Positions 20,017 to 28,635 of a DNA stretch of 64,000 nucleotides are shown here, one piece after another. The notes under the pieces are model-generated. The model was given only the letters and a program-made list of their open reading frames with translations. It was not told the origin of the DNA and did not search any database. A program made the position numbers and the translations under genes. The stretch is from Draconibacterium sp. (GTDB taxonomy: Bacteria; Bacteroidota; Bacteroidia; Bacteroidales; Prolixibacteraceae): positions 1 through 64,000 of the forward strand of contig WOYV01000119.1 in assembly GCA_011620585.1 (NCBI GenBank). The letters run 5' to 3'. Position 1 is the first letter of the stretch. Each line of letters opens with the position of its first letter.

Positions 20017-21279
20017 CTAATCATTAATCCATTCCGGCATTTCAGGTACTATCCCACTTTCAATTGAAGTTGGCTCAGCGCCCCCACCCTTTTGATCTCC
20101 TCCTTTTTGCTTACGATAAGCAATTAAAGCCCAAGCCATAATAATACTGGTTATTATTATCACCAGAAAAAGTATCCCGTTTTCAAAACCTTCATACCTC
20201 AGAGAATCCGGAATCGCAAAAAACAAAAGGATAGAAATCAATCCGCGTGGTGCAATAAAGGTTTGTGGCATTATTTCTTTACGCTCGACAATAAAGAGCA
20301 ATCCAAAACGCAAAATATAAGTCACCAGTATAAATAAAATACTGATCAGCCAAACATGCCAGCTTAGCAACGAGGCAAGTGGTAGAGTCATCCCGAATAC
20401 CACGAAGAAGAAAGTGCGAACCAGAAACGAAGTTTCCACCGTAATCATTTTAAACTGATCGAACAGCGTTTCCATGCGTTCGTCCTTCAGCCACTTTTCT
20501 AATTTCCAGAAGAGTAATACTTTGTGATTGCGCAACAATAAGCCAAACATCAGAATAATGATTAATGACGAAAGATGAAATAACTTACCTACCGAGTACA
20601 ACAAAACAAGTACTGACAGGAAGAGGAAAAATTTAGTTTCACCCCTGATATTCTGAATAATGTATAACAGCACATAACTCAAGGTAACAGAAATAAAAAG
20701 GGTAAGAAGCAGGTTCCCGGTAATTACCAGGCTTAGTTGCCGTATTCCTTCTACGTCCACATTTTCAACAATCATATAAAATACCATGATCCCAAGTATA
20801 TCGGAGAAAGTACCTTCGTAAATCATGAATTCTTTTTTGTAAGCGCCGAGGTTGGCAACGCTTGGGATAACAATCGCGCTACTCATAATCGACAAGGGAA
20901 GCGCATAAACCAGGGCTTCTATAAATTGCATGTCAGGCTTAAAAGCCAACAGCAAAAACGATAAAGCCACGGACGTAAATGCCAGCGAAAGCGCGGCAAC
21001 TGTAAACGATTTCCAAATAACCGGCCATTTTTCCCTGGTCAGTTCAAGGTCGAGTGCAGCTTCCAGTACAATCATTATCAACCCAACTATTCCCAGAATT
21101 TCGAGCGAACTGTAATAATCGGGGTCAATATTAAAATAGATGAGTAACTGTTTTAAACCAATCCCCATAAGAATCAGCACCAATACGCTTGGGATGTTTG
21201 TTTTACGTGATAAAATATTCGTAAAAAACGATACGATGATTATCACACAAAGTCCTATCACAAAAAGGTATGAATTCAT
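20017..21279 (-). CDS. Cation:proton antiporter (CPA1/NhaP type)
   Basis: The 420-residue protein is almost wholly hydrophobic with about twelve predicted membrane helices, beginning YLFVIGLCVIIIVSFF. The pattern GLKQLLIYF, IMVLEAALDLELT and TFIAPRGLISILLFFAIP is that of monovalent cation/proton antiporters of the CPA1 superfamily. The acidic pair of the transport site cannot be assigned with certainty, though LEAALDLELT and the EGTFSDILG segment are likely parts. It would export Na+ or K+ in exchange for protons across the inner membrane. The polar tail (about 30 residues, rich in G, E and P) has no known role. It converges with rpoD. Confidence 0.85.
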   Translation of the reverse strand: MNSYLFVIGLCVIIIVSFFTNILSRKTNIPSVLVLILMGIGLKQLLIYFNIDPDYYSSLEILGIVGLIMIVLEAALDLELTREKWPVIWKSFTVAALSLAFTSVALSFLLLAFKPDMQFIEALVYALPLSIMSSAIVIPSVANLGAYKKEFMIYEGTFSDILGIMVFYMIVENVDVEGIRQLSLVITGNLLLTLFISVTLSYVLLYIIQNIRGETKFFLFLSVLVLLYSVGKLFHLSSLIIILMFGLLLRNHKVLLFWKLEKWLKDERMETLFDQFKMITVETSFLVRTFFFVVFGMTLPLASLLSWHVWLISILFILVTYILRFGLLFIVERKEIMPQTFIAPRGLISILLFFAIPDSLRYEGFENGILFLVIIITSIIMAWALIAYRKQKGGDQKGGGAEPTSIESGIVPEMPEWIND

Positions 21280-21449
21280 ACAAAACAGCAGTTTAGCTTA
21301 TTAATATTTCAGCAAAGTTTGAATAGGAAAGATAAGTTAAAAATATCCAATTTCCAGCATTCAATACCAAAAGTAATTATATGACGATGTAGAAAACCGT
21401 GCGACAATTTCATCTTCAGCTTTTTATAGGCGTAACCGTTAATTTCAAA

Positions 21450-21489
21450 TAAAAAACCGGGTTGGCTTTTGTAGCAGCCAAATCCCGGT
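21450..21489 (-). terminator. Terminator of the B12 uptake operon
   Basis: ACCGGG-TTGGCT pairs with AGCCAA-AT-CCCGGT with a two-base bulge. On the minus strand a run of six T follows, placing it as the end of the btuB-btuG-like transcript. Confidence 0.7.
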
Positions 21490-21538
21490 CCATCACGATT
21501 TTCAAAAAAGCGAATGCTCCGAAAAGCACTCAGAAATA

Positions 21539-22618
21539 TTATTCGGCTGTGAGCATTATAAATGGCGCTTTGCCTGTTTCGAATTCATCTATAAAAGCCC
21601 CGTCGGGTTGATAAGTTTGGGCTGTTCCGTTCGACGTAACGCTTTCGGCGATAAAAGTAAAAACCTGGTGATTATACCAACCCACACCATTAAGGCCTGA
21701 GAGGTTTTCGACCAGATTATTGGGTTCAAAACTTTTGGAAGCCACATCGAAAATGGCAATTGCTCCGCTGAGGTTCCAATTCGCATCGTAGGCCGAAGTC
21801 ATCACATATATTTTGCTGAAATCGGTATTCGCCGACAGAATATTTACATACGAAGTGCTCACCCCATCCAGTTGGTAGGTCCCTTCATATTCATCGCTAC
21901 TTGTGTTGATGTACCCTAATCCGGTATTTTCGGAATAGTCGCTGTAAGTGCTAACAAGCGAAACGTACAGATTTTCCTGTTTGTCTTTTACAAAATACGA
22001 AGTAACTGCAGGCGTTTCGATGTACGAAACCTGATCGTTGCCGAGGTCAACTATAGCGACACTGTCCTTATAATTCAGTGCCGCGTACAATTTGTTATTG
22101 GCAATCGCCATTCCTTCAGGCCCGCCCGGAAGTAAAATCTTTTTCTCTACTGTTTTACCCGAGATGTTGTATTTGGCAATGTACGACAACGACTCATCGG
22201 CCCAAATGTCGCCACCCCAGCACGTAATGTAGAGGTAGTTTCCGTATCCAACACCAAATCGAGGTTTAACGATATCGGCGCTTACACCATTTTCGGTTTG
22301 AGAAAAAGTTTCCGCATCGACCCAAAGCAACTCGTCGGGATTATTTCCGAGCATGTAAATTTTTCCATTGTAAGTGAACGCATGCTGGATGTTAGAAACC
22401 AAAGCTACATCATTCACATTCTGGTAATAATTATTGAATACCGTTCCGGTTTCTTTATAGAAAGCGGTAATGGTACTTTTGGCTCCGGCATAATCACCGT
22501 AGTTGATGATATAACTAACGGCAGGTTCCACTTCTTCCGGAACAGGATCGTTTTTAGTACACGAAAATAAACCGACAGTAATCGGGATCAGTAATAAAAG
22601 ATTGAATTTGTTTTTCAT
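21539..22618 (-). CDS. BtuG-like surface lipoprotein (DUF5074/YncE type)
   Basis: The 359-residue protein has a lipoprotein signal with lipobox GLFSC (Cys20) followed by an acidic linker. The rest is a series of beta-propeller-like blades, for example MLGNNPDELLWVDAETF and GPEGMAIANNKLYAALNY, typical of DUF5074/YncE proteins. In Bacteroides such lipoproteins, named BtuG, sit on BtuB at the cell surface and bind vitamin B12 with very high affinity. Here the gene lies just downstream of a BtuB-like receptor under one cobalamin riboswitch, so the same role is likely. Binding residues cannot be checked without alignment. Confidence 0.8.
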   Translation of the reverse strand: MKNKFNLLLLIPITVGLFSCTKNDPVPEEVEPAVSYIINYGDYAGAKSTITAFYKETGTVFNNYYQNVNDVALVSNIQHAFTYNGKIYMLGNNPDELLWVDAETFSQTENGVSADIVKPRFGVGYGNYLYITCWGGDIWADESLSYIAKYNISGKTVEKKILLPGGPEGMAIANNKLYAALNYKDSVAIVDLGNDQVSYIETPAVTSYFVKDKQENLYVSLVSTYSDYSENTGLGYINTSSDEYEGTYQLDGVSTSYVNILSANTDFSKIYVMTSAYDANWNLSGAIAIFDVASKSFEPNNLVENLSGLNGVGWYNHQVFTFIAESVTSNGTAQTYQPDGAFIDEFETGKAPFIMLTAE

Positions 22619-22733
22619 CCGTTTATATTTTTAATTTTTAAATGGTAACTCATGTAACTCGCATAATCATTGTATTGTATCTGATTGGAAGTTTTTTATG
22701 TTGCTCGTTTCATTATAAATTTTGTTTTTTGTA

Positions 22734-24665
22734 TTAATTGAATTGATATGTCACATTAACCCGGTAACTGGTCCCCGGCATTGCGTAGCCCCAGCCCGAC
22801 TGATAGGAGGTATTCAGTATATTTTGGATCATTCCGCTTAGCAGAACCTTGTTTTTGGCATTTATTTTAAATTCATACAATGCATTCGCATTCAGCAGGA
22901 AATATGGCTCCAGAACATTTTTATCATCCTCATCGGTGTATTGTTCACCTGTGTAAGTTCCATCCACTCCAACGATTAATTTATTCCAGCTTGTGTTTAA
23001 AAAGAAATTGCCGCTGTGCAGGGGCACGTATTCCATCTGCCGTTTTAAGGAATTGGTTTGATTAAGCGATTTCACTCTTTGCGTGGAGGTAAAAGTGTAA
23101 TTCAAGCCACTGGCAAAAGGAAGATTAAAAAGATTGAATTTCCAGCCGGTCATAAATTCAATTCCCTGGCTCACTACATTCTGCACATTTTCAGCATACC
23201 AGAACGAGCCACCGTTTTTCCACAATATCCAGTCATCAATATTTAATTGAAAAACATTCACTTTTATATTTCCTGAAAGTGACTTGTTACAGTAGTCCCA
23301 GCGCGAGCCCAATTCATAGCTCATTCCCTTTTCGGGTTTCAGGTCGGGATTGCCGCCCGGCACCCAAAAACGGTCGTTAAAAGTGGGGACCCGGTAGCTT
23401 CTCGAAATATTTCCTGTAAAATTGAGTACCCAGTTTTCTTCCGATAAAGCCAGCCAACTTGCCCCAACCGATGGGGTGAAAGGCACCTTGTAATTGCTTA
23501 CAAATCCCTGCCGGAGGTTGACCGTAGCAGAAATTGTATTGAGAATGCGCTGAAAAAAAGAGGCGTAAATATCCATCCGATTCTCATGATCCAATGAGCT
23601 TTCGTAAGCGTAAACCATTGGATTGATACGCATTACTTTTGTGCCGATTTTGTAGGAAGTATTTACTGAAAAGCCGTGTTCAAGTATGGCTTCAGCAATC
23701 CAGCGGCGAGTGCGTATTGTATCCGTGGAGTTTCCGTTATTTACGGCATTGTCGCTGACGTAACCTCCGTTCACTTCGTACTTCAACCTGTTTTTATGAT
23801 TTTTATAGCCAGCCCAAACACGGACATGTTCATCGAGGTATTCTTCCACGTAATCCGGATTGTTTAGATTGGTTTGCATGTTTTGCTGGTTTTGTCGCCA
23901 GTCGTGTTCGAGCCACACATTCGCGAAGAAATATTCACCCGGCTCCAGGCGGTAATTTAATTCCTGGAGCACCCCGTAATGTTCGAGGCTGGCATTTCTC
24001 TGAACATCCTCTTTTTCAAAAATTCCGTTTTCAAAATCGCGGTAAGTGGTGTTCAGAAAAGAAAAATTGTTGGTTTTGTAATAATAATATGCGCGTGTTA
24101 CACTCTCGAACTTCCCGTTTCCGGCAAAAAGTTTTGTTCCGTATAACTGCTCGCCAAACGAACCGTTCGACAATCGTGCCTCGGCCCGAAAACCTTCAGT
24201 CCAGTTATGGTCCAAGCCCAAATGAACTGCGCCGCCAATGCTTCCCGAACCGTTTACAGAGCTGGCGCTGCCAAACTGAACGCCCACGTTATCAAACAAA
24301 TAAACAGGCACGTTACTAAAATTAGATTGCCCCAGCGTGAGTGAATTGAGATCGATTCCACCAAAGTTGACGCTGGTGTGACCCGAACCGGTTCCCCTGA
24401 TCCGAATAGTGGACAAACCACCGGCATCGGTTTTAAAAGCAATCGGAAGTGTTTTTGAAAGAAGCTGTTCCAAATCGTCGCCTTTTGTGAGTAAAAAAGC
24501 CTCACTGCCAATCGACTCGATTTTTGAGCCGGCCTGATATTTTCGCAGGCTGCCATAACTCACAATCTCGTCCAAAACCACAGAGTCGGAAACAGAAAGC
24601 ATCTCTTGCGAGAATGCAGGCAATACTGCCAGAAACAAGAATCCTATAAACACAAACCTCCCCAT
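22734..24665 (-). CDS. btuB: BtuB-like TonB-dependent cobalamin receptor
   Basis: The 643-residue protein has a signal peptide (FVFIGFLFLAVLPAFSQ), a plug domain with STIRIRGTGSGHTSVNFGGIDLNS and SSVNGSGSIGGAV, and a 22-strand-type barrel ending in TYQFN. The size and short N-terminus match BtuB rather than SusC-like receptors. The cobalamin riboswitch directly upstream identifies the substrate as a corrinoid. The track's start is a GTG; the ATG one codon later is used. Expression is expected to fall when adenosylcobalamin is plentiful. A BtuG-like lipoprotein gene follows after 115 bases. TonB, BtuF/C/D are not in the window. Confidence 0.88.
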   Translation of the reverse strand: MGRFVFIGFLFLAVLPAFSQEMLSVSDSVVLDEIVSYGSLRKYQAGSKIESIGSEAFLLTKGDDLEQLLSKTLPIAFKTDAGGLSTIRIRGTGSGHTSVNFGGIDLNSLTLGQSNFSNVPVYLFDNVGVQFGSASSVNGSGSIGGAVHLGLDHNWTEGFRAEARLSNGSFGEQLYGTKLFAGNGKFESVTRAYYYYKTNNFSFLNTTYRDFENGIFEKEDVQRNASLEHYGVLQELNYRLEPGEYFFANVWLEHDWRQNQQNMQTNLNNPDYVEEYLDEHVRVWAGYKNHKNRLKYEVNGGYVSDNAVNNGNSTDTIRTRRWIAEAILEHGFSVNTSYKIGTKVMRINPMVYAYESSLDHENRMDIYASFFQRILNTISATVNLRQGFVSNYKVPFTPSVGASWLALSEENWVLNFTGNISRSYRVPTFNDRFWVPGGNPDLKPEKGMSYELGSRWDYCNKSLSGNIKVNVFQLNIDDWILWKNGGSFWYAENVQNVVSQGIEFMTGWKFNLFNLPFASGLNYTFTSTQRVKSLNQTNSLKRQMEYVPLHSGNFFLNTSWNKLIVGVDGTYTGEQYTDEDDKNVLEPYFLLNANALYEFKINAKNKVLLSGMIQNILNTSYQSGWGYAMPGTSYRVNVTYQFN

Positions 24666-24761
24666 CACATACTTTTTAAGGAGCTTTGGATAAACCGGTG
24701 AAAAATACTTTTTGAATATTTCTCAAGCTTTTATCCCGAAGCTTAAACATACCAAGAATTC

Positions 24762-24945
24762 AGGCAGGTCTTCTGGCTCATCCCGGTTGTTGGGCCTTCC
24801 CATCTCGCCTTGCGCGAGACAGTGGCTTGTAGTTCAACAACACTAATCGAATTAACGATTGGGATTTACAGCTGCGGGTACAGCTCCGGTTTTGCACCGG
24901 ATTCCCTCTTAATCGGTTTCACAGGCTGTGAAATTCCGAACCAAA
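24762..24945 (-). ncRNA. Cobalamin riboswitch
   Basis: On the minus strand the segment holds the conserved core AAGAGGGAATCCGGTG, then CCGGAGCTGTACCCGCAGCTGTAA, GCCACTG, GGGAAGG and the closing GATGAGCCAGAAGACCTGCC (B12 box and 3' element). These are the landmarks of AdoCbl riboswitches. It ends about 97 bases before the receptor ATG. Between them AAGCTT-N8-AAGCTT could form a hairpin and be part of the expression platform. The rest of the 24669-25117 gap holds its promoter and no gene. Confidence 0.95.
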
Positions 24946-24954
24946 ATTCGTGAT

Positions 24955-24986
24955 CAAAGATAGGGACAAAGATTTTAGATATACAA
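24955..24986 (-). promoter_or_regulatory. Promoter of the riboswitch/btuB transcript
   Basis: The minus strand reads CTTG, 21 bases, then TATCTTTG (24962-24955). Transcription would begin at about 24948, right at the riboswitch 5' end, which supports the assignment. Confidence 0.7.
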
Positions 24987-25117
24987 GCGTTGTTTACTCT
25001 TTTTAGGTTTTGTTGATAAAGAATTTAAACTGCCATGCCTCGACATCTGGCAAAATATTGACTATTTTGTAGGCAAAAGTTTGTCCTTGAAAATTCAAAT
25101 ACTTAAAAAACGAAACT

Positions 25118-25963
25118 ATGAAATCCAAAAACCTTTTATTTACTGTCAGTGCGCTGTTTATAATTGTATTTCACATCAAAGCCCAGGATCAAAGTACAAC
25201 CACAACTCCCCGGATCGACATGAAAAGGGACCTGTTGCTCGTGCAATACGATTGTAAAACCGATGTCGACGATCTGCATTCGGTAGCTGCTTTTCGCACG
25301 ATGTTGAACAATGCCGCTTGTTCAAAAATAAATTATCATGCTGTGGCCGGCGCTTACGGGATACAAGATGGTTTGTATGTCCCACCAAACGATTTGTTTC
25401 AACTTTCGTTCGGGAAAAACTGGAGTGATGCACACAGCGATTTTAAGACAGCAATTCAGCAGGTAAAAAAGAAAGCGTTTGCTACACTAAAACAAGGAGG
25501 TGACATTTGGATTGCTGAAGCCGGACAGTCGGACTTTACCTACGCAGTACTAAAAACTATTCAAGATGAGTTCCCAAACACCGATACAAAAAAACACATT
25601 CATGTGGTTCAGCACAGCAACTGGAATGAGGATGTAACCACACCTGAACAGTTGGCATTTGTAAAAGCAAACACCGACTATCATAAAATACCTGATGGAA
25701 ACGCGGTTGGAAACGGCAGCCCGGGATTTCGGTCGCCCGAATTTACAGAATGGCAAAGATATATTAACGATCCGGCGCTGATAAAAACATGGAAACTAGC
25801 GATTGAACTGGGAAATCGATACAATGGAAAAGACGGGCGCTACAATAATGAAGCCGTGGCAGCCGGCGGACTCGATTTTTCTGATACTGCCGAGGTATGC
25901 TGGATCCTGGGATTGGAAAATTTATCGGATGCTGAAGCTTTTTTCAATAATTTCAGAAATTAA
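25118..25963 (+). CDS. Secreted protein, possible nucleoside-hydrolase-like fold
   Basis: The 281-residue protein has a signal peptide (MKSKNLLFTVSALFIIVF, cut near IKAQ). The mature start DLLLVQYDCKTDVDDLHSVAAF carries a D-x-x-x-D-x-D-D pattern that recalls the calcium-binding N-terminus of inosine/uridine nucleoside hydrolases, and GGDIWIAEAGQSDFTYAVL could be the following Rossmann-type strand. The usual C-terminal motifs of that family are not obvious, so I do not assign an activity. It stands alone, divergent from the B12 receptor and convergent with truA, with a near-consensus promoter at most. A role in scavenging outside the cytoplasm is only a guess. Confidence 0.55.
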   Translation: MKSKNLLFTVSALFIIVFHIKAQDQSTTTTPRIDMKRDLLLVQYDCKTDVDDLHSVAAFRTMLNNAACSKINYHAVAGAYGIQDGLYVPPNDLFQLSFGKNWSDAHSDFKTAIQQVKKKAFATLKQGGDIWIAEAGQSDFTYAVLKTIQDEFPNTDTKKHIHVVQHSNWNEDVTTPEQLAFVKANTDYHKIPDGNAVGNGSPGFRSPEFTEWQRYINDPALIKTWKLAIELGNRYNGKDGRYNNEAVAAGGLDFSDTAEVCWILGLENLSDAEAFFNNFRN

Positions 25964-25972
25964 TTCTGAGTC

Positions 25973-26731
25973 TTAATCGATAGAAAAAATATCTTTTGGA
26001 TATTCAATATCTACTAAAAACAAGCCCTGTGCTGGGGCCGAAGCACCGGCTGCTACGCGGTCCTGTTTACTAATAATTTGCCTGAACTCTTCCACTGTAA
26101 GTTTGCCTCTTCCCACTTCAAGAAGGGTGCCTACAATGGCGCGAACCATGTTCCTGAGAAATCGGTCTGCTTTTATAACAAACAAGAGGCTGGCTCCTTT
26201 CCTTTTCCATTCAGCTTTGAAAATTTTACAATTGTTGGTCTTCACATCGGTATGTAAGCGGCTAAAACTGGTAAAGTCATTGTAATCGAAAAGCGTTTGC
26301 GCTGCTTTATTCATTGCGTCCATATCCAAAGGCAAAGTATATTGGAAACACGTTTCGGTTGTAAATGGATTTTTTTCGGTCGAAATAAAATAATGATACG
26401 TACGCGAAGTGGCGCTAAAACGCGCGTGTGCTTCGTTGTTCACCAGCCAAACCTTTTGAACGGCGATGTCTTCAGGCAAAAAACTGTTCAATTTATAAAT
26501 AAGGTCGTAGTTTGGGGGAATCGGGTTCGTCAGATCAAAGTGAAGCATATAAAACGAAGCATGCACACCGGTGTCGGTCCGACCGGCGCCTACCACGGCA
26601 ACCGGTTCCCGCAATAAAGTAGTGAGTGCATTTTCCATTACACCCTGCACCGAAACGGCATTGGGCTGAATCTGCCAGCCGTGGTAACGGGTACCTTTGT
26701 AACTACATTGCAGGAAATATCGCTGTGCCAT
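25973..26731 (-). CDS. truA: tRNA pseudouridine synthase A (TruA)
   Basis: TruA converts uridines 38-40 of the tRNA anticodon arm to pseudouridine. The sequence shows the start MAQRYFLQCSYKGTRYHGWQ, the catalytic loop VGAGRTDTGVHA with the essential aspartate, the RFSATSRTYHYFI block and FLRNMVRAIVGTLLEVG near the end. The ORF track starts 20 codons earlier with a charged stretch unlike the family, and that extension runs into the end of the CPBP pseudogene, so ATG 26731 (252 residues) is chosen. It lies 19 bases beyond that pseudogene and may share its transcript. Confidence 0.95.
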   Translation of the reverse strand: MAQRYFLQCSYKGTRYHGWQIQPNAVSVQGVMENALTTLLREPVAVVGAGRTDTGVHASFYMLHFDLTNPIPPNYDLIYKLNSFLPEDIAVQKVWLVNNEAHARFSATSRTYHYFISTEKNPFTTETCFQYTLPLDMDAMNKAAQTLFDYNDFTSFSRLHTDVKTNNCKIFKAEWKRKGASLLFVIKADRFLRNMVRAIVGTLLEVGRGKLTVEEFRQIISKQDRVAAGASAPAQGLFLVDIEYPKDIFSID

Positions 26732-26750
26732 AAAATGTCTATAAATTTTA

Positions 26751-27277
26751 TTATACCCCCACCATCGTTTTTTCGATCGACTTTCTTTCATAAAAAATGA
26801 TGATCAGTATCGCCAATGCTGCACACAAAATTGTGCAAACTACCGAACCTTCGAAACCAAAATCACCTCCGCTCATCATTGGTTTACCAATTGGCGTTGC
26901 CGATAAACCGGGATTCATGCTGTGCAGGGCCGCAAAAAGCGCCGAGCTGATCAGCAACGCCACGTATTTATTTGTAACCGTTAAAAGATTGTTCAGAATA
27001 TAACCCCGCATCATCAATTCTTCCATGATGGCCACTCCAATAAAACTGATAAAACTAAAAACAAGGGAATTAAACTTATTAACTCCATCAGCATCTTAAC
27101 TGCCGCATTAAGTTCCCGGCCTTTTGCAATTTCATCGATACCAATCCCAGCCAAACGCATTCCGATAAACTGGAATAGGCCCATTCCAAAAATTACAGCT
27201 ACCAGGTATAAAAAAATGCGTAAAGCCACATGCAAACGCGGGTTGTCCGCCTTTTCCAATGCTTCAGTTTCTTCCAA
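26751..27277 (-). pseudogene. CPBP/CAAX-type membrane protease, internally deleted
   Basis: Two overlapping minus-strand frames together look like one CPBP intramembrane protease. The first (27277-27014) gives MEETEALEKADNPRLHVALR and two membrane segments, then is cut short as EWPSWKN. The second frame supplies FISFIGVAIMEELMMRGYIL, the EExxxR active-site motif, and a C-terminal membrane part. Only about 175 codons remain of a protein usually 250-300 residues long, and the region between the second membrane helix and the EExxxR helix is missing with a frame change. The track shows it as two small genes; I read it as one decayed gene. Confidence 0.7.
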
Positions 27278-27508
27278 TATAACAGAAATTAACTGTTTAA
27301 AATGTAAACCTACAAAAATCAGAAGACAATTTGGAGGACCATAAATGTCAATGATTTCTAAATACTTTCTTAATAAACTGTTATTCTTTGTTAACCGTAC
27401 TTTTATATTCCGCTTAACTTAATTTTTTTTAACAAATGAATAGGGGAATAAACATCATAATGCTTTAAATTCGTGCCTTCGTAAAATCAGCGAAAAATTT
27501 ATAAGCAT

Positions 27509-28504
27509 ATGACACAAGCTGTTGACATAAAAGAATTGAACGAGAGAATTCAGAAAGAGAGTTCTTTTGTCGATATGATTTCGATGGAGATGAACAAAGT
27601 GATCGTAGGTCAGAAACACCTGGTCGAGAGTTTAATGATTGGACTTCTATCCAACGGGCACATTTTGCTCGAAGGGGTTCCCGGGCTGGCAAAAACTTTG
27701 GCGATCAAATCATTGGCACAGACCATCAGTGCTAAATTTGCGCGTATACAGTTTACACCCGACTTGCTGCCGGCAGACCTTTTGGGAACCATGATTTACA
27801 GTCAGAAGAAAGAAGAATTCAGCATTAAGAAAGGGCCCATTTTCGCCAACTTTATTTTGGCCGATGAGATTAACCGTGCCCCCGCAAAAGTTCAGTCGGC
27901 GCTTCTCGAAGCCATGCAGGAACGCCAGGTTACTATCGGCGACAATACATTTAAACTCGATGAGCCTTTCCTGGTTATGGCTACACAAAACCCGATTGAA
28001 CAGGAAGGGACTTACCCGCTGCCCGAAGCGCAGGTCGACCGTTTTATGCTGAAAGTGGTGATCAACTATCCCAAAAAGGAAGAGGAACGCCAGATCATCA
28101 ACCAAAACCTGCTCCGCCTTTTTCCTGAAACATCAACTATTCTAAAGACAGAAGATATTATAAAAGCCCGCGATGTAGTAAAAGATGTGTATATGGATGA
28201 AAAAATCCAACGTTACATTGTCGACATTGTGTTTGCCACCCGCGAGCCCGAAGAATATAAACTCGGGAAGTACCAGGATATGATTTCGTATGGAGCCTCT
28301 CCAAGGGCAGGAATCAGTTTGGCACAGGCTGCCAAGGCTTTTGCTTTCATTAAGCGCCGCGGTTATGTAATTCCTGAAGATGTGCGTGCGGTTTGCCCCG
28401 ATGTGCTCCGTCACCGAATCGGCCTGAGTTACGAGGCAGAAGCAAATAACATTACTTCGGAAGAAATTATTACCGATATCCTGAACACGGTGGAAGTACC
28501 TTAA
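27509..28504 (+). CDS. MoxR-family AAA ATPase
   Basis: The 331-residue cytoplasmic ATPase has Walker A GVPGLAKTL, Walker B FILADEINRA, sensor MATQNPIEQEGTYPLPEAQ and the lid region YGASPRAGISL. MoxR proteins act as chaperone-like partners of VWA-domain proteins and are the first gene of Bat operons. Here it is followed by DUF58 and BatA to BatE genes in one direction. A 131-base gap with a REP-like element separates it from the DUF58 gene, the largest gap in the first half of the operon. The upstream 231 bases hold at best a near-consensus TAAATTCG promoter box. Confidence 0.95.
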   Translation: MTQAVDIKELNERIQKESSFVDMISMEMNKVIVGQKHLVESLMIGLLSNGHILLEGVPGLAKTLAIKSLAQTISAKFARIQFTPDLLPADLLGTMIYSQKKEEFSIKKGPIFANFILADEINRAPAKVQSALLEAMQERQVTIGDNTFKLDEPFLVMATQNPIEQEGTYPLPEAQVDRFMLKVVINYPKKEEERQIINQNLLRLFPETSTILKTEDIIKARDVVKDVYMDEKIQRYIVDIVFATREPEEYKLGKYQDMISYGASPRAGISLAQAAKAFAFIKRRGYVIPEDVRAVCPDVLRHRIGLSYEAEANNITSEEIITDILNTVEVP

Positions 28505-28507
28505 AAC

Positions 28508-28633
28508 AGCCCCCTCCAACTCCCCCAAGGGGGAGAATAAGAAGTAAAAACAATGCAAGATGAAGTATTTGAGCATAGTACCTGTTTTTTAATTTTTCCC
28601 CCTCGGGGAAAAGACCCGAAGGGAAAGGGGGCT
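28508..28633. repeat. REP/MITE-like palindromic element
   Basis: The 126-bp element is bounded by exact 8-bp inverted termini, AGCCCCCT (28508-28515) and AGGGGGCT (28626-28633). Inside are two further hairpins: CTCCCCC-AA-GGGGGAG (28520-28535) and TTTTCCCC-CTC-GGGGAAAA (28594-28612). GC-rich elements of the CCCCCTCCAACTCCCCCAAG type are widespread between genes in Bacteroidota. It ends two bases before the DUF58 start codon. Confidence 0.75.
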
Positions 28634-28635
28634 TT

